A DNA stretch of 64,000 bases from Acidovorax sp. HDW3 (GCF_011303755.1 NZ_CP049885.1:3008001-3072000); one strand, 5' to 3'; counted from the stretch's first letter, positions 44,806 through 55,760 are shown. Numbers and translations are program-made. Notes: a model not told the origin generated them from the sequence alone.

Positions 44806-45591
44806 TCATCCACCGCTCTCTGACGCCTTTCTGACGCGCGCCACCATCTCCTGCGCAAACTCGATGAAGGCCTTGCTGCCGCGCGCCGAGGGGTCGAACA
44901 CCACACCGGGCAGGCCATAGCTCGGGGCCTCGGCCAGGCGCACGTTGCGCGGGATGATGGTGGCAAACACCTTGTCGCCAAAATGGCCGTTGAGCTGGTC
45001 GCTGACCTGCTGCTGCAGCGTCATGCGCGGGTCAAACATGACGCGCAGCAGGCCGATGATTTGCAGGTCGGGGTTGAGGTTGGCGTGCACCTGCTTGATG
45101 GTGTTGACCAAGTCGGCCAGCCCCTCCAGGGCGAAGTACTCGCACTGCATGGGCACGACCACGCCGTGCGCGGCGCACAGGCCGTTGAGGGTGAGCAAGG
45201 AAAGCGACGGCGGGCAATCGACGAGCACAAAGTCGTAATCGGCATCGACGGCCGCCAGCGCCGCCTTCAGGCGCTTGTCGCGCTGCTCCAGTTCCACCAG
45301 CTCCACCTCGGCTCCGGCGAGTTCGCGGTTGGCGCCCAAAACCCAGTAGCCGCATTTTTCTGACAGCACGGCCGCTTCTTTCACGGCCGCCGTGCCCAGC
45401 AGCACGTCGTACACCGACAGCGCCAGGCTGCGCTTATCGACCCCCGAGCCCATGGTGGCGTTGCCCTGCGGATCAAGGTCCACCAGCAGCACGCGCTGGC
45501 CAATCTTGGCCAAACCGGCGGCAAGGTTAACGGTGGTGGTGGTCTTGCCGACGCCGCCCTTTTGGTTGGCGATACAAAAAATTTTGGCCAT
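44806..45591 (-). CDS. parA: Chromosome-partitioning ATPase ParA (Soj)
   Basis: A 261-residue deviant-Walker ATPase: KGGVGKTTTTVNLAAGLA at 10-27, LLVDLDPQGNATMGSG near 36-52 and VLVDCPPSLSLLT near 125. ATP-driven dimers on the nucleoid move ParB-parS complexes during segregation. It follows rsmG and mnmG on the same strand, as usual, but parB is about 8 kb away because of the exosortase cassette. Confidence 0.96.
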   Translation of the reverse strand: MAKIFCIANQKGGVGKTTTTVNLAAGLAKIGQRVLLVDLDPQGNATMGSGVDKRSLALSVYDVLLGTAAVKEAAVLSEKCGYWVLGANRELAGAEVELVELEQRDKRLKAALAAVDADYDFVLVDCPPSLSLLTLNGLCAAHGVVVPMQCEYFALEGLADLVNTIKQVHANLNPDLQIIGLLRVMFDPRMTLQQQVSDQLNGHFGDKVFATIIPRNVRLAEAPSYGLPGVVFDPSARGSKAFIEFAQEMVARVRKASESGG

Positions 45592-45639
45592 GCTGCGCAG
45601 GAAATGGTGAAAGAAACGGTTGAGAAATTGCGCGCGAGT

Positions 45640-46308
45640 TTACTGCGCACGCTGGCGCAGCCAGCAAATGCAGCGCTCGGCATCCAGGCCCGGCACGGTC
45701 AAAGGTTCCACGTGAAACAGCTCCACATCGGGCGCCAGGGCTGCAATTTCTTCGGTGGGGTGCTTGGCTTTCATCGCCAGCCACACCGACTGCGGCGCCA
45801 GCGCCGCACGCGACCAGGTGGTGAAGTCCGCCAGCGCGGCAAAGGCGCGGCAGCTCACCACGTCAAATGGCCCCACCAGGTTTTCCACCCGCGCATGGAT
45901 GCCGTGCAGGTTTTTCAGCCCCAGGGCAGCCGCCGCCTGCTGGATGAAGGCCGCCTTCTTCGCCACGGTATCAACGCAGCTCACATCGAGCTGCGGGCAG
46001 CAAATGGCAAACACCACGCCCGGCAGGCCGCCGCCGCTGCCCACATCGAGCAGGCGCGGCGCGGCTGTGGGCAGGCGCGCCAGGTGGCGCTGCAGGGGCA
46101 GCACCGCAGCCAGGCTGTCGAGCAGGTGGTGCGTGAGCATCTCTTGCGGATTGCGCAGCGCCGTCAGGTTGTAAACCTTGTTCCACTTGGCCAGCAGCGC
46201 GGCGAAATCCAGCAGTTGCTGAGTTTGGGCGGCGCTCAGTGGCAGGCCCAGGGCGGCCAGGCCCGCCTCTAGGCCAGCGCGCAGATCGGTGGCGGGCGCG
46301 GTATTCAT
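45640..46308 (-). CDS. rsmG: 16S rRNA (guanine527-N7)-methyltransferase
   Basis: A 222-residue methyltransferase; [17 protein letters not shown] at about 96-112 is the SAM-binding motif, [20 protein letters not shown] follows, and RAFAALADF is the substrate-side segment. It methylates G527 of 16S rRNA. The start overlaps the mnmG stop by four bases. A parS-like site lies near its 3' end. Confidence 0.95.
   Translation of the reverse strand: MNTAPATDLRAGLEAGLAALGLPLSAAQTQQLLDFAALLAKWNKVYNLTALRNPQEMLTHHLLDSLAAVLPLQRHLARLPTAAPRLLDVGSGGGLPGVVFAICCPQLDVSCVDTVAKKAAFIQQAAAALGLKNLHGIHARVENLVGPFDVVSCRAFAALADFTTWSRAALAPQSVWLAMKAKHPTEEIAALAPDVELFHVEPLTVPGLDAERCICWLRQRAQ
45704..45719. promoter_or_regulatory. 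parS-like site in rsmG
   Basis: GGTTCCACGTGAAACA matches the parS consensus TGTTTCACGTGAAACA at 14 of 16 bases. Confidence 0.6.
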
Positions 46309-48278
46309 GCCCCCTCCTGTGCGCCAGCGGTGTTCACGCTGGCAAAACCGGCAAACCCGCCCTTCTTCAAATGCACCAGCAGCAGCGAGATGGCCGCCGG
46401 CGTCACGCCCGAAATGCGCGAGGCCTGGCCCAGCGTCTCGGGGCGGTGCTTTTGCAGTTTTTGCCGCACCTCAATGGACAACGCCGCCACCTGCAGATAG
46501 TCCAAGTCGGGCGGCAGGCGCAGTTTTTCAAAATGCGCGGCGCGCTGCACCTCGTCTTTTTGGCGGTCGATGTAGCCGGCGTATTTGGCGGCAATCTCCA
46601 CCTGCTCCAGCACCGGCGCGCTCAACTCGCCCAGCGTTTCACGTGAAACATCGCCACTGGCGTACTTTCCGCCGTCCAGGCCCATCAGCGCCTCGTAGCC
46701 CACGCCGGGGCGGCGCAGCAGGTCGAACAGGTGGTATTCGCGCTCTATGGCCTTGCCCAGCACGCGCTCGGCCTCGGCAGCGGGCAGGATGCGCGGGTTC
46801 ACCCAGGTGGATTTGAGGCGCTCTGTTTCACGTGAAACCGCGTCGCGCTTGCGGCAAAAAGCGTCCCAGCGCGCATCATCGACCAGACCCAGGCGGCGCC
46901 CGGTTTCGGTCAGGCGCATGTCGGCGTTGTCCTCGCGCAGCTGCAGGCGGAACTCGGCCCGGCTGGTGAACATGCGGTAGGGCTCGGTCACGCCCTTGGT
47001 GATGAGGTCGTCCACCAGCACGCCCAAATAAGCCTCGTCGCGTGCGGGCAGCCAGGCGGCCTCGCCCTTGCACTGCAGCGCGGCGTTCAGGCCCGCGAAC
47101 AGGCCCTGGGCCGCCGCCTCCTCGTAGCCGGTGGTGCCGTTGATTTGCCCGGCAAAGAACAGGCCCTGGATTTGCTTGGTTTCAAAGCTGCTTTTGAGCG
47201 CACGCGGGTCGAAGTAGTCGTACTCGATGGCGTAGCCCGGGCGCAGGATGTGGGCGTTTTCCAGCCCACGCATGGAGCGCACCAAGGCAAGCTGGATGTC
47301 GAACGGCAGGCTGGTGGAGATGCCGTTGGGGTAGAACTCGTGCGTGGTGAGGCCCTCGGGCTCCAGAAAAATCTGGTGGCTGTCCTTGTCGGCAAAGCGG
47401 TTGATCTTGTCCTCCACGCTCGGGCAGTAGCGTGGGCCCACGCCCTCGATCTTGCCGGTGAACATGGGGCTGCGGTCAAAGCCGCTGCGGATGATCTCGT
47501 GCGTGCGCGCGTTGGTGTGCGTGATCCAGCAGGGCATTTGCTGCGGGTGCATGGTCGTGTGCCCCATGAAGCTGAACACCGGTACCGCGCCCGCGTTCAC
47601 GCCGCCGGGTATCCCGTCGCCGGGCTGCTCCTCGCACTGAGAAAAGTCGATGCTGCGCCCGTCAATGCGCGGCGGCGTGCCGGTTTTCAGGCGCCCTTGC
47701 GGCAGTTGCAGTTCTTTGAGCCTGCTAGAGAGACTCACCGCTGGCGGGTCGCCCGCGCGCCCGCCCTGGTAGTTGTTCAGGCCGACATGAATCTTGCCGT
47801 CCAAAAAAGTGCCCGCCGTCAGCACCACGGCGCGGGCGCGAAACGCAAGGCCAATCTGCGTGACGGCGCCCACCACGCGGTCGCCCTTCACCATCAAATC
47901 GTCCACCGCCTGCTGGAACAGCCACAGGTTGGGCTGGTTCTCCAGCACGCGGCGAATGGCGGCCTTGTACAGCACGCGATCGGCCTGCGCCCGCGTGGCG
48001 CGCACTGCAGGGCCTTTGCTGCTGTTGAGGATGCGAAACTGAATGCCCGCCTCATCGGTCGCCAGCGCCATCGCGCCGCCCAGGGCATCCACCTCTTTCA
48101 CCAAATGCCCCTTGCCAATGCCGCCAATGCTGGGGTTGCAGCTCATCTGGCCCAGGGTTTCGATGTTGTGGGTGAGCAGCAGCGTGGCGCAGCCCATGCG
48201 CGCGCTGGCAAGGGCAGCCTCGGTGCCGGCATGGCCGCCGCCGACGACGATGACATCAAATTCCTGGGGGTACAACAT
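46305..48278 (-). CDS. mnmG: tRNA uridine-5-carboxymethylaminomethyl modification enzyme MnmG
   Basis: A 657-residue FAD protein: [19 protein letters not shown] at the N-terminus, [23 protein letters not shown], and a C-terminal helical domain. With MnmE it installs the carboxymethylaminomethyl group on U34 of several tRNAs. First gene of the mnmG-rsmG-parA operon. Two parS sites lie inside the coding sequence and one upstream. Confidence 0.96.
   Translation of the reverse strand: MLYPQEFDVIVVGGGHAGTEAALASARMGCATLLLTHNIETLGQMSCNPSIGGIGKGHLVKEVDALGGAMALATDEAGIQFRILNSSKGPAVRATRAQADRVLYKAAIRRVLENQPNLWLFQQAVDDLMVKGDRVVGAVTQIGLAFRARAVVLTAGTFLDGKIHVGLNNYQGGRAGDPPAVSLSSRLKELQLPQGRLKTGTPPRIDGRSIDFSQCEEQPGDGIPGGVNAGAVPVFSFMGHTTMHPQQMPCWITHTNARTHEIIRSGFDRSPMFTGKIEGVGPRYCPSVEDKINRFADKDSHQIFLEPEGLTTHEFYPNGISTSLPFDIQLALVRSMRGLENAHILRPGYAIEYDYFDPRALKSSFETKQIQGLFFAGQINGTTGYEEAAAQGLFAGLNAALQCKGEAAWLPARDEAYLGVLVDDLITKGVTEPYRMFTSRAEFRLQLREDNADMRLTETGRRLGLVDDARWDAFCRKRDAVSRETERLKSTWVNPRILPAAEAERVLGKAIEREYHLFDLLRRPGVGYEALMGLDGGKYASGDVSRETLGELSAPVLEQVEIAAKYAGYIDRQKDEVQRAAHFEKLRLPPDLDYLQVAALSIEVRQKLQKHRPETLGQASRISGVTPAAISLLLVHLKKGGFAGFASVNTAGAQEGA
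46635..46650. promoter_or_regulatory. parS site in mnmG
   Basis: CGTTTCACGTGAAACA matches the consensus at 15 of 16 bases. Confidence 0.85.
46824..46839. promoter_or_regulatory. parS site in mnmG
   Basis: TGTTTCACGTGAAACC matches the consensus at 15 of 16 bases. Confidence 0.85.
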
Positions 48279-48325
48279 GTAAAACAGCTCCTGCTGAGGG
48301 CAACGATGCCTCCAGACAGGCGCTC

Positions 48326-48341
48326 TGTTTCACGTGAAACA
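48326..48341. promoter_or_regulatory. Perfect parS site upstream of mnmG
   Basis: TGTTTCACGTGAAACA is an exact 16-base match to the consensus palindrome, 48 bases upstream of the mnmG start. This is the best candidate for ParB loading in the window. Confidence 0.93.
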
Positions 48342-48417
48342 AGCACTCTGACAAGAGGTTCTCGCCTAGGGGGAACCCGGTATTTTCCCACCAACACCAA
48401 GGCTGCGTCGCTGCGGG

Positions 48418-49716
48418 TCAATGGATGCGCGCCAGCGGCACCACATCGGCCATCCGTTGATAACCCTGGTCGTTGAGGTGCAGCGCATCAATCCAGCGGT
48501 ACGCCGGGTGCAAGGCCGCCGGGTCGGAGGGGTCGCGCAGCGCAGCGTCAAAGTCCAGCACCTCCGCGCCATGCGCACCCTGGCGAATCCAGGCATTGAC
48601 GGCCTGGCGCATGACCTCGTCCTCGGGCACAAAACCCCAGTGCCCCTTAAATGGAGCCAACGTCCCAAGATAAAGCTGCACCCCTACTTCCCGCCCGGCA
48701 ACCACTGCGCTGCGCATAGCGCCACACAGGGCATCGAGCGACACCCCTTCCTCGACGCGCCAGTGGTGGTGAAAGCAAATATCGTTCGCCCCCATCTGCA
48801 CAATGGCATGGCTCAGTCCCGAAATACCCAGCACGTCGCGCCACCAACGCTCTACGCCACGCAGCCCGATGGCATCGTGCAACCAACGGTTGCCCGCGAG
48901 CCCGGCATTGACCACTGCTGCGCGGTGCGCCAGGCGCTGGGCCAGATAGTCGGGGTAGCGGTGGTTGGCCCCGGGGCTGGAGCCCACGCCGTCACTCAAG
49001 GAATCGCCAAACGTTGCCAGCACCGGGCAGCGCTGCGGGCGGTACACGTCGATGGCGCTGAGCCAATAGCGCTCAGCATGCGGCGCGGCCTCTGCCAGGT
49101 GCGCCGCCTGCAGCGCGTTCCCCGGCGCCACATACTGCGTTGCCAGAGGAAAACGGTGCACCGTGGCGCCATCTGCCGCCTGCTGCAGATACAAACTCAC
49201 CGCCACATCGGCACCATCGGCCACCTCCAGTGGCACGGGGTCGCTCCAAGCCAGCGCCCCCGGTGCAATCTGCACCTGGGTCTGCCCAGCAAAGTGCACC
49301 GCATGGTCGCTGGCCGGGTCAATGGTGTCTGCCCCCAAAGACAGGGCTACGTGCACCCCCTGCAGCGCCAACACGCTTTTGCCATAGCTATTGGATAGCT
49401 GCAGGCGCAATCCCTGCCCGCCCAACGACAAATGCGCCACCTGGCGCAGCGTCTGCCCCAGCAAAGCACGCGGCGCGACAGAAGGAAAATACAAAAAACC
49501 CAGGTCTGCGTACAAGTCTTCCACCGGCGAGGCCCAGGAACCATAGGCTTGCAACGCCAACGCCCCGGCTTGCTGCAAATCCTTGGACGCTGGAGTGCCC
49601 CCACCCCCGCCACCGCAACCACCGAGCCACCCCCCGGCACAAACACCAGCGGCGTAGCGCAAGCATTGGCGCCGAGCAATATCGACACCGGGGGACAGGT
49701 CTGAAGCATTTTGCAT
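48418..49716 (-). CDS. SGNH/GDSL hydrolase lipoprotein
   Basis: A 432-residue protein, start ATG 49716 behind GGAGG. The N-terminus has an RRQ twin-Arg and a lipobox LGGC (Cys34) followed by a poly-Gly run, so it may be a Tat-exported lipoprotein. The SGNH blocks are present: block I TFGDSLSDG near 235, block II Gly in GLAGNR, block III GAND near 309 and block V DALHLND near 410, which give the Ser, Asp and His of the active site. It probably removes acyl groups from a cell-surface sugar or lipid. Substrate unknown. Confidence 0.87.
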   Translation of the reverse strand: MQNASDLSPGVDIARRQCLRYAAGVCAGGWLGGCGGGGGGTPASKDLQQAGALALQAYGSWASPVEDLYADLGFLYFPSVAPRALLGQTLRQVAHLSLGGQGLRLQLSNSYGKSVLALQGVHVALSLGADTIDPASDHAVHFAGQTQVQIAPGALAWSDPVPLEVADGADVAVSLYLQQAADGATVHRFPLATQYVAPGNALQAAHLAEAAPHAERYWLSAIDVYRPQRCPVLATFGDSLSDGVGSSPGANHRYPDYLAQRLAHRAAVVNAGLAGNRWLHDAIGLRGVERWWRDVLGISGLSHAIVQMGANDICFHHHWRVEEGVSLDALCGAMRSAVVAGREVGVQLYLGTLAPFKGHWGFVPEDEVMRQAVNAWIRQGAHGAEVLDFDAALRDPSDPAALHPAYRWIDALHLNDQGYQRMADVVPLARIH

Positions 49717-49868
49717 CGCACCCTCCTGGCGGTCTGACGGGCCTGGCGGGCCTGACGACCAGAAACGCGGCCAGGGGCCCATTGGACGCTTTTTGCGCCC
49801 TGTTGTGCTCTATCCCTATCGCCATTGGGGCATTGGGGTAGCCCCAGCCTGTGCTTCAATCAACCGCC

Positions 49869-50450
49869 ATGAAACTCCTCGTCTTTGCGGGCAGTACCCG
49901 CCAACAGTCCTTCAACCGTCGTCTGGCACGCTATGCCGCCAACCTGGGGGCGCAACAGGGGGCGCAGGCCAGCGTGCTGGAGCTGGCGGACTACGACATC
50001 CCCCTGTACAACGCCGACCTGGAGGCGCGCGGCACGCCCGCCGATGTGCTGCGCCTGAAAGCACTGTTCGACGCCCACCCAGCCTGGATCATCTGCACAC
50101 CCGAGTACAACGGCAGCTACCCAGCACTGCTGAAAAACACCATCGACTGGCTCTCCAGCCCGGTGGCCGGCCACCCCGTCTGGAGCGATGGCAGCCGCCC
50201 ACTGGCGGGCAAGGTGGTGGGGATGCTGAGCGCCTCCAATGGCCGCCTCGGTGGTCTGCGGGCGCAAAGCCACCTGGCGCCGCTGCTGCTCAACGCCCAA
50301 TGCTGGGTGAGCCCACGCGGCTACGCCGTCAGCGCCGCCGCCAATGCCTTTGACGACCAGGACGCCCTGCTGCACGCCCACGACCAAACCGGGGTGCGTG
50401 GCGTGGTCGAGCAAGTGCTGTGGGCTGCACAAAAATTAAGCACGCCGTGA
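49869..50450 (+). CDS. NADPH-dependent FMN reductase
   Basis: A 193-residue flavodoxin-like protein, start ATG 49869. [18 protein letters not shown] binds the FMN phosphate, and [19 protein letters not shown] is the family motif. It reduces FMN or azo/quinone compounds with NAD(P)H. Its stop overlaps the GTG start of the next gene. Confidence 0.9.
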   Translation: MKLLVFAGSTRQQSFNRRLARYAANLGAQQGAQASVLELADYDIPLYNADLEARGTPADVLRLKALFDAHPAWIICTPEYNGSYPALLKNTIDWLSSPVAGHPVWSDGSRPLAGKVVGMLSASNGRLGGLRAQSHLAPLLLNAQCWVSPRGYAVSAAANAFDDQDALLHAHDQTGVRGVVEQVLWAAQKLSTP

Positions 50451-50752
50451 GCACCCTGCCCTGCCGCCCTGGCTGCGGCGCCTGCTGCATTGCCCCCTCC
50501 ATTTCTTCGCCCATTCCCGGAATGCCCCAGGGCAAGCCCGCTGGCGTGCCCTGCATACAGCTCGCGCCCAATGGACGTTGCCTGATTTTTGGCCAACCGA
50601 CGCGCCCGGCGGTCTGCGCCTCATTGCAGCCCGAGCCGGCCATGTGCGGCCAATCCCGCACGCAGGCCCTGCACACTTTGTTTGCATTGGAGCGTTTAAC
50701 GCAACCGAGCGTTGCAAACACCACACCCAAGCAGGGCTTGCAGCCGGCATAG
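50447..50752 (+). CDS. YkgJ-family cysteine cluster protein
   Basis: A 101-residue protein. The start is GTG 50447, which overlaps the preceding stop (GTGA). It holds the motif [15 protein letters not shown] and later Cys residues (PCIQL, RCLIF, VCASL, MCG), the zinc or iron-sulfur cluster pattern of the YkgJ/UPF0153 family. Function unknown; the coupling with FMN reductase suggests a redox link. Confidence 0.82.
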   Translation: MSTLPCRPGCGACCIAPSISSPIPGMPQGKPAGVPCIQLAPNGRCLIFGQPTRPAVCASLQPEPAMCGQSRTQALHTLFALERLTQPSVANTTPKQGLQPA

Positions 50753-50788
50753 GATGGCGGTCTTCTGCCTCCACCCAAGGACGACACC

Positions 50789-51394
50789 ATGAAGCTGTAC
50801 TACTCCCCCGGCGCCTGCTCGCTCTCACCGCACATCGTGCTGCACGAGGCTGGCCTGGCCTACACCCCGGTGCTCGCCAGCACCAAAAGCCACAAGCTGC
50901 AAGACGGCACGGACTTCTACACCATCAACCCCCTGGGCTATGTGCCGGTGCTCGAACTCGACAGCGGCGAGCGCCTGCGCGAAGGCCAGGTCATCGTGCA
51001 ATACCTGGCCGACCTGGTCCCCGAGAAAAACCTCGCCCCCGCCAACGGCACGCTGGCGCGCTACCGTCTGCAAGAGTGGCTGTCCTTTATCGGCACCGAG
51101 GTGCACAAAAGCTTTACGCCGCTGTTCATTCCCGGTACGCCCGAAGACTACAAACCCCAGGTCAAAGAGCGCCTGCTCAGCCTCCTGCAGTGGATTGATG
51201 GCCAGCTGGCCGACACGCCCTACCTGATGGGCGAGCGCTTTACTGTCGCCGATGCCTACCTGTTCACCGTCAGTGGCTGGGGGCAGTACGTGGGCGTGGA
51301 TATTTCCGGCCTGAAAAACCTGCTGGCCTACCGCGAGCGCATTGCCGCCCGCCCCGCCGTGCAGGCCGCCATGAAGGCCGAGGGCTTGATCTAA
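50789..51394 (+). CDS. gstA: Glutathione S-transferase (beta class, GstA-like)
   Basis: A 201-residue protein: MKLYYSPGACSLSPHIVLHEAG with the catalytic Cys10, NPLGYVPVLELDSGE for glutathione binding, and a helical C-terminal domain with TVADAYLFTVSGW. It conjugates glutathione to electrophiles or protects from oxidative stress. The repeat at 51423-51479 follows as a terminator. Confidence 0.9.
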   Translation: MKLYYSPGACSLSPHIVLHEAGLAYTPVLASTKSHKLQDGTDFYTINPLGYVPVLELDSGERLREGQVIVQYLADLVPEKNLAPANGTLARYRLQEWLSFIGTEVHKSFTPLFIPGTPEDYKPQVKERLLSLLQWIDGQLADTPYLMGERFTVADAYLFTVSGWGQYVGVDISGLKNLLAYRERIAARPAVQAAMKAEGLI

Positions 51395-51422
51395 GAGTGT
51401 GTTGACACCCTAAAAACCAAGC

Positions 51423-51479
51423 ATTAAAAAAGCTGCTAGCGCTTATTGGATAAGCGCTAGCAGCTATATTTTTAATAGC
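51423..51479. repeat. Interspersed repeat copy, convergent terminator
   Basis: Perfect arms GCTGCTAGCGCTTA (51432-51445) and TAAGCGCTAGCAGC (51451-51464), with A- and T-runs on the two sides. It lies between the convergent gstA and chemoreceptor genes and suits termination in both directions. Confidence 0.85.
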
Positions 51480-51482
51480 AAA

Positions 51483-53093
51483 TCAACGCGGCAACCGCAG
51501 CGCCCCCAGGTCAGAGGCGCGGTTGTGGGCATCCAGGCGGAACTGGCTCACCAGTTGCGACAGGCGCGCCGCCTGGTCGCGCAGCGAGTCGGCGGCGGCG
51601 GCCGATTGCTCGACCAGGGCGGCGTTTTGCTGCGTCATGCGGTCGATCTCACCCACCGCCTCGTTCACCTGGCCAATGCCTTGCGACTGCTCGCGCGCGG
51701 CGGCGCTGATCTCGCCAATGATGTCGCCCACGCGCTGCACGCTGGCCACCACCTCGTGCATCACGCCGCCGGCATCCTCCACCTGGCGCACGCCGCCGCC
51801 CACGGCCTGGTCGCTGCTCTGGATCAGGCCCTTGATCTCGCTGGCCGCCTGCGCGCTGCGCTGCGCCAGCTGGCGCACCTCGCCGGCCACCACGGCAAAG
51901 CCGCGCCCGGATTCACCAGCGCGCGCAGCCTCCACCGCTGCGTTCAGCGCCAGGATGTTGGTCTGGAAGGCAATCGAGTCGATCAGGCCGATGATGTCGC
52001 CGATCTTGCGGCTGGAGGTGGCAATCTCGTGCATCGTGCCCACCGCCTGCTGCACCACCTGGCCGCCGCGCCCGGCCTCGCCCGAGGCCGAGGCCGCCAG
52101 CTGGTTCGCCGTCTGCGAGGAAGACGCCGTCTGCTGCACCGTCGTCGTCAACTCAGCGAGCGAGGCCACGGCCTGCTGCGCGTGGTTGGCCGTCTGCTCG
52201 GTGCGCGCCGACAAGTCCTGGTTGCCGCTGGCAATCTCGGTACTGGCCAGGGCGATGCTGCTGCTGGCCTCGCGCACCTGCGCCACGATGCTGCCCAGGC
52301 TGTGCTCCATGTGCACCAGGGCGCGCTGCAGGTCGGCCACCTCGTCGCGGCCGACCACGTCGAGCTGCTGCGACAGGTCGCCGCCCGCAATCGCCTGCGC
52401 CATCTGGCGCGCGCGCTCCAGCGGGCGGCAGATCGACACCATGTTCAAAAGCGTCAGCGGCACGACCACGATGACGGTAATGAGCACCGCCAGCAAAAAC
52501 AGCCATTTGGTCTGGCTGGCAGCGGCGCTTTGCGCTTGCACCGCCTGCTCCACCTCCTGGCGCAACTGGGTCTGAATCTGCACCAGCAACTGGTCGCTCT
52601 CATGGAACTTGACCACCGCCGGCCGGCTCGTGCGGTAAGCGCCGAGGACGCTGTCATACCCCCCCGCCAGCAGCTGCTGCGCCACTGGCGCCCATAGCGT
52701 GCGATAGTCCTCCAGCGTTTGCAGCAGCACGCGCATGGTGGCGCTGTCGCCCGCCTGCGCACGCCCGGCGACAAAGCGCGCCGACGCCTGCTGCGCCTGC
52801 TCCAGCGCTGCCTGCCAACGCTGGTGCGCCTGGGCCACAGCCTCGGGTTGCTGGTTCTGAATCAGCATGTCTTTTTCATACTTGCGCACATCACCGAGCG
52901 CCGCGCGCAACTCGCCCAGCGCTGCCGTTTTGGCAAAAGACTGGCCAATGAAGTCCTCACTCAACCCGTGGATGCGCAACATGCCATACATGCCCGCGCC
53001 GCCCAACAAGCCCAACAACACCAACACCACCACAATCGCACCAATCATCCGAAAGCGGATGGTGAAGGCGCGCATCAAGGCAAATATGTCCAT
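51483..53093 (-). CDS. Methyl-accepting chemotaxis protein
   Basis: A 536-residue receptor. Transmembrane segments at about 13-35 and 195-215 flank a periplasmic four-helix-bundle-like sensor domain. A HAMP domain (about 215-265) follows, then the signalling hairpin with the conserved tip [23 protein letters not shown] near residue 395. It passes a ligand signal to CheW/CheA. No ligand can be told. No C-terminal NWETF pentapeptide is present. Confidence 0.92.
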   Translation of the reverse strand: MDIFALMRAFTIRFRMIGAIVVVLVLLGLLGGAGMYGMLRIHGLSEDFIGQSFAKTAALGELRAALGDVRKYEKDMLIQNQQPEAVAQAHQRWQAALEQAQQASARFVAGRAQAGDSATMRVLLQTLEDYRTLWAPVAQQLLAGGYDSVLGAYRTSRPAVVKFHESDQLLVQIQTQLRQEVEQAVQAQSAAASQTKWLFLLAVLITVIVVVPLTLLNMVSICRPLERARQMAQAIAGGDLSQQLDVVGRDEVADLQRALVHMEHSLGSIVAQVREASSSIALASTEIASGNQDLSARTEQTANHAQQAVASLAELTTTVQQTASSSQTANQLAASASGEAGRGGQVVQQAVGTMHEIATSSRKIGDIIGLIDSIAFQTNILALNAAVEAARAGESGRGFAVVAGEVRQLAQRSAQAASEIKGLIQSSDQAVGGGVRQVEDAGGVMHEVVASVQRVGDIIGEISAAAREQSQGIGQVNEAVGEIDRMTQQNAALVEQSAAAADSLRDQAARLSQLVSQFRLDAHNRASDLGALRLPR

Positions 53094-53174
53094 GATCTGT
53101 CTTTCTCCGAACTTGGCACAGCTACAAAACGTTGCAGTTTGCCAGACAAATCATGTGTACCCGTAGTGGTTGAA

Positions 53175-55439
53175 TCAAGCTCTCCACTTCTTGAGCAGCA
53201 GCGCATTCGTCATCACGCTGACCGAACTCAGCGCCATGGCCGCGCCCGCCAGCACGGGGTTCAAGTAACCCAGCGCCGCCAGCGGAATGCCGGCGACGTT
53301 GTAGGCAAAGGCCCAGAACAGGTTCTGCCGGATTTTTGCCACCGTGCGGCGCGAGATCTCCAGCGCCGCAGCCACCAGCGCCGGGTCGCCGCGCATGAGC
53401 GTGATGCCTGCCGCCTGCATGGCCACGTCGGTGCCGTTGCCCATGGCCAGGCCGACATCCGCCGCCGCCAGTGCCGGTGCGTCGTTCACGCCATCGCCCA
53501 CCATGGCGACCACGCGTCCGCCTTGCTGCAACTGCCGCACCGCCGCCGCCTTGTCACCGGGCAGCACCTCGGCCAGCACCTCGCCCTCCTCGGGCTTCAA
53601 GCCCAGGCGGCGCGCCATGGCCTCGGCTGCGCCCCGGTTGTCGCCCGAGATCATCACGCAGCGGATGCCGCGCGCGTGCAGCGCGGCAATGGCCTCGCGC
53701 GCGCCGGGTTTGGGCTCGTCGCCAAAGGCCAGCAGCGCGCGCAAGTGCGTGCCAGCGCCGTCCTGCTCGGCCAGGGCCGACACGGTGGCGCCCTGCGCCT
53801 GCAGCGCCTGGGCCTGCGCAGCCATGTCGGCGCTCAGCTCCACGCCCAGCTCCTGCATCCAGCGCAGGCTGCCCACGCGCAGCTGGCGCCCGGCCACCTC
53901 GCCCTCGGTGCCCCGGCCCGGCACGGCGCGCACGGCGCCGGGGGCGGCCACAGCCACGCCGCGCTCTTGCGCCGCCTGCAGCACGGCGCGCGCCAGCGGG
54001 TGTTCGCTGCCGCTTTGCACGCTGGCCAGCAGCGCCAGCAGCGCGTCGGCATCCACGCCTTGTTCCACGTGAAACCCGGTCAGCCGGGGCCGGCCCACGG
54101 TCAGCGTGCCGGTCTTGTCGAAGGCCACGGTGTCCACGCGGTGCGCCGTCTCCAGCGCCTCGGCGTCTTTGATGAGCACGCCCTGCTGCGCCGCCACCCC
54201 CGTGCCGGCCATGATGGCCGCCGGCGTGGCCAGCCCCAGCGCGCAGGGGCAGGCAATCACCAGCACGGCCACGGCGCGGATCAGCGCCGTCTCCGCGCCC
54301 ACGCCAGCCCACAGCCAGGCGAGCAGCGTGGCCAGCGCCAGCAGCAGCACCACTGGCACGAACACCGCCGCCACCTGGTCCACCAGCCGCTGGATGGGCG
54401 CCTTGGCCGCCTGCGCGTCTTCCACCAGGCGGATGATGCGCGCCAGCACCGTCTCGGCGCCCACGGCGCCCACCTGCAGCACGATGCGGCCCTCGCCGTT
54501 GATAGAGCCGCCCGTCAGCCGACTGCCCTCCGGCCCATCAGCACTGCGCGCCACGGGCAGGGGCTCGCCCGTCAGCATGGATTCGTCCACCTGCGTCTGG
54601 CCTTCGAGCAGCGTGCCATCGACCGGAATGCGCTCGCCCGGGCGCACCACCAGGCGGTCGCCCACCATCACCTCGGCCAGGGGCACGTCCACCTCGCCGT
54701 CGCGGGTGATGAGGTGCGCCACCTCCGGGCGCAGCGCGTGCAGGGCGCGGATGGCCGCCGTCGTCTGGCGCTTGGCGCGGGCTTCGAGCCACTTGCCCAG
54801 CAGCACCAGGGTGATGACCACGGCGGAAGCCTCAAAGTACAGATGCGGCGCGTGGCCGGCCGAATGTGAAACATCGGCCGTGAGCCACAGCCACAGCGAC
54901 AGGCCATAGCCCGCGCTGGTGCCCAGCGCCACCAGCAAATCCATATTGCCCGTCAGCGCCTTGGCCGCGTGCCAGCCCGCCTTGTAAAAGCGCGCGCCCA
55001 GCCAGAACTGCACCGGCGTGGCCAGCAGCCACTGCGCCCAGGGCGGCAGCATCCAGTGCTGGCCCAGCAGGTCGCCCAGCATGGGCAGCACCAGCGGCAT
55101 GGACAGCAGCAAGCCCCAGGCCACGGGCGCAAACCCGGCCCAGGGGCCCTGGGCCTGCTGCGCGGCCTCTTGCGCGGCCAGGCTGCGCGGCTCGTAGCCG
55201 GCGTTGCGCACGGCGCGGCGCACGCGCTGCTCCATGTCGGCCTGGGCGGCGTCAAAAGTCAGGTGCACGGATTCGGTCGCCAAGTTGACGGCGGCATCCT
55301 GCACGCCGGGCACTTTTTTCAGCGCCCGCTCCACCCGCGCCACGCAGCTGGCACAGGTCATGCCGCCCACGCCCAAATCCAGCGTGGGGGGGGACAAAGA
55401 AGGGGTGGAGGTGGGTGCGGGAGGGGCTTGATCGGTCAT
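53175..55439 (-). CDS. copA: Copper-exporting P1B-type ATPase
   Basis: A 754-residue pump, start ATG 55439. One N-terminal metal-binding domain holds GGMTCASC with Cys29 and Cys32. The transport motif CPC lies at about 397-399 ([14 protein letters not shown]), the phosphorylation site DKTGT at about 439-443, and [16 protein letters not shown] near the C-terminus; eight membrane helices are expected. It exports Cu(I) from the cytoplasm. Divergent from copZ and cueR, which share the operator region. Confidence 0.94.
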   Translation of the reverse strand: MTDQAPPAPTSTPSLSPPTLDLGVGGMTCASCVARVERALKKVPGVQDAAVNLATESVHLTFDAAQADMEQRVRRAVRNAGYEPRSLAAQEAAQQAQGPWAGFAPVAWGLLLSMPLVLPMLGDLLGQHWMLPPWAQWLLATPVQFWLGARFYKAGWHAAKALTGNMDLLVALGTSAGYGLSLWLWLTADVSHSAGHAPHLYFEASAVVITLVLLGKWLEARAKRQTTAAIRALHALRPEVAHLITRDGEVDVPLAEVMVGDRLVVRPGERIPVDGTLLEGQTQVDESMLTGEPLPVARSADGPEGSRLTGGSINGEGRIVLQVGAVGAETVLARIIRLVEDAQAAKAPIQRLVDQVAAVFVPVVLLLALATLLAWLWAGVGAETALIRAVAVLVIACPCALGLATPAAIMAGTGVAAQQGVLIKDAEALETAHRVDTVAFDKTGTLTVGRPRLTGFHVEQGVDADALLALLASVQSGSEHPLARAVLQAAQERGVAVAAPGAVRAVPGRGTEGEVAGRQLRVGSLRWMQELGVELSADMAAQAQALQAQGATVSALAEQDGAGTHLRALLAFGDEPKPGAREAIAALHARGIRCVMISGDNRGAAEAMARRLGLKPEEGEVLAEVLPGDKAAAVRQLQQGGRVVAMVGDGVNDAPALAAADVGLAMGNGTDVAMQAAGITLMRGDPALVAAALEISRRTVAKIRQNLFWAFAYNVAGIPLAALGYLNPVLAGAAMALSSVSVMTNALLLKKWRA
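54061..54076. promoter_or_regulatory. Weak parS-like site inside copA
   Basis: TGTTCCACGTGAAACC matches the consensus at 14 of 16 bases, 5.7 kb from the perfect site; it may be chance. Confidence 0.35.
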
Positions 55440-55457
55440 GGTGGTGCGCAGCTTAAA

Positions 55458-55476
55458 CCTTGACATCCTGTCAAAG
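55458..55476 (-). promoter_or_regulatory. MerR/CueR-type operator of copA
   Basis: CCTTGACATCCTGTCAAAG is a dyad (CTTTGACA/TGTCAAGG) between TTGACT and a TTTAAG-like -10 on the minus strand, the layout of MerR-family promoters. Confidence 0.7.
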
Positions 55477-55494
55477 TCAAGCAAGATGGCAGGC

Positions 55495-55519
55495 GCTTGA
55501 CCTTGCCACCATGTCAAGC
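55495..55519 (+). promoter_or_regulatory. CueR-type operator of copZ-cueR
   Basis: GCTTGACCTTGCC and CATGTCAAGC lie around a centre in a single dyad; TTGACC is the probable -35 element and the layout resembles CueR promoters with long spacers. Confidence 0.65.
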
Positions 55520-55562
55520 CGCACCATCGCCGCCTGTACTCACTTAAAAAAGGAAGCCCGCC

Positions 55563-55760
55563 ATGCAATACCAATTCACCGTCGAAGGCATGACCTGCGG
55601 CCACTGCGAGCGCGCCGTGGTGCACGCCGTGCGCGAGGTCGATACCGAGGCCATCGTCAAGGTCGATCTGGCCACCAAGCAAGTCACCGTCGAGAGCAAC
55701 GCCGCCCGCGAAGCCATCGCCAACGCCATCCAGGAAGAAGGCTACAAGGTCGTCGCATGA
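55563..55760 (+). CDS. copZ: Copper chaperone CopZ
   Basis: A 65-residue heavy-metal-associated domain: [17 protein letters not shown] holds the CxxC copper site (Cys12, Cys15). It carries Cu(I) to CopA. The stop overlaps the start of cueR (ATGA). Confidence 0.92.
   Translation: MQYQFTVEGMTCGHCERAVVHAVREVDTEAIVKVDLATKQVTVESNAAREAIANAIQEEGYKVVA

Noticed and set aside
54061-54076. parS in copA as a second centromere cluster
   Set aside because: Only 14 of 16 bases match and it stands alone; kept as a weak feature, not a finding of its own.
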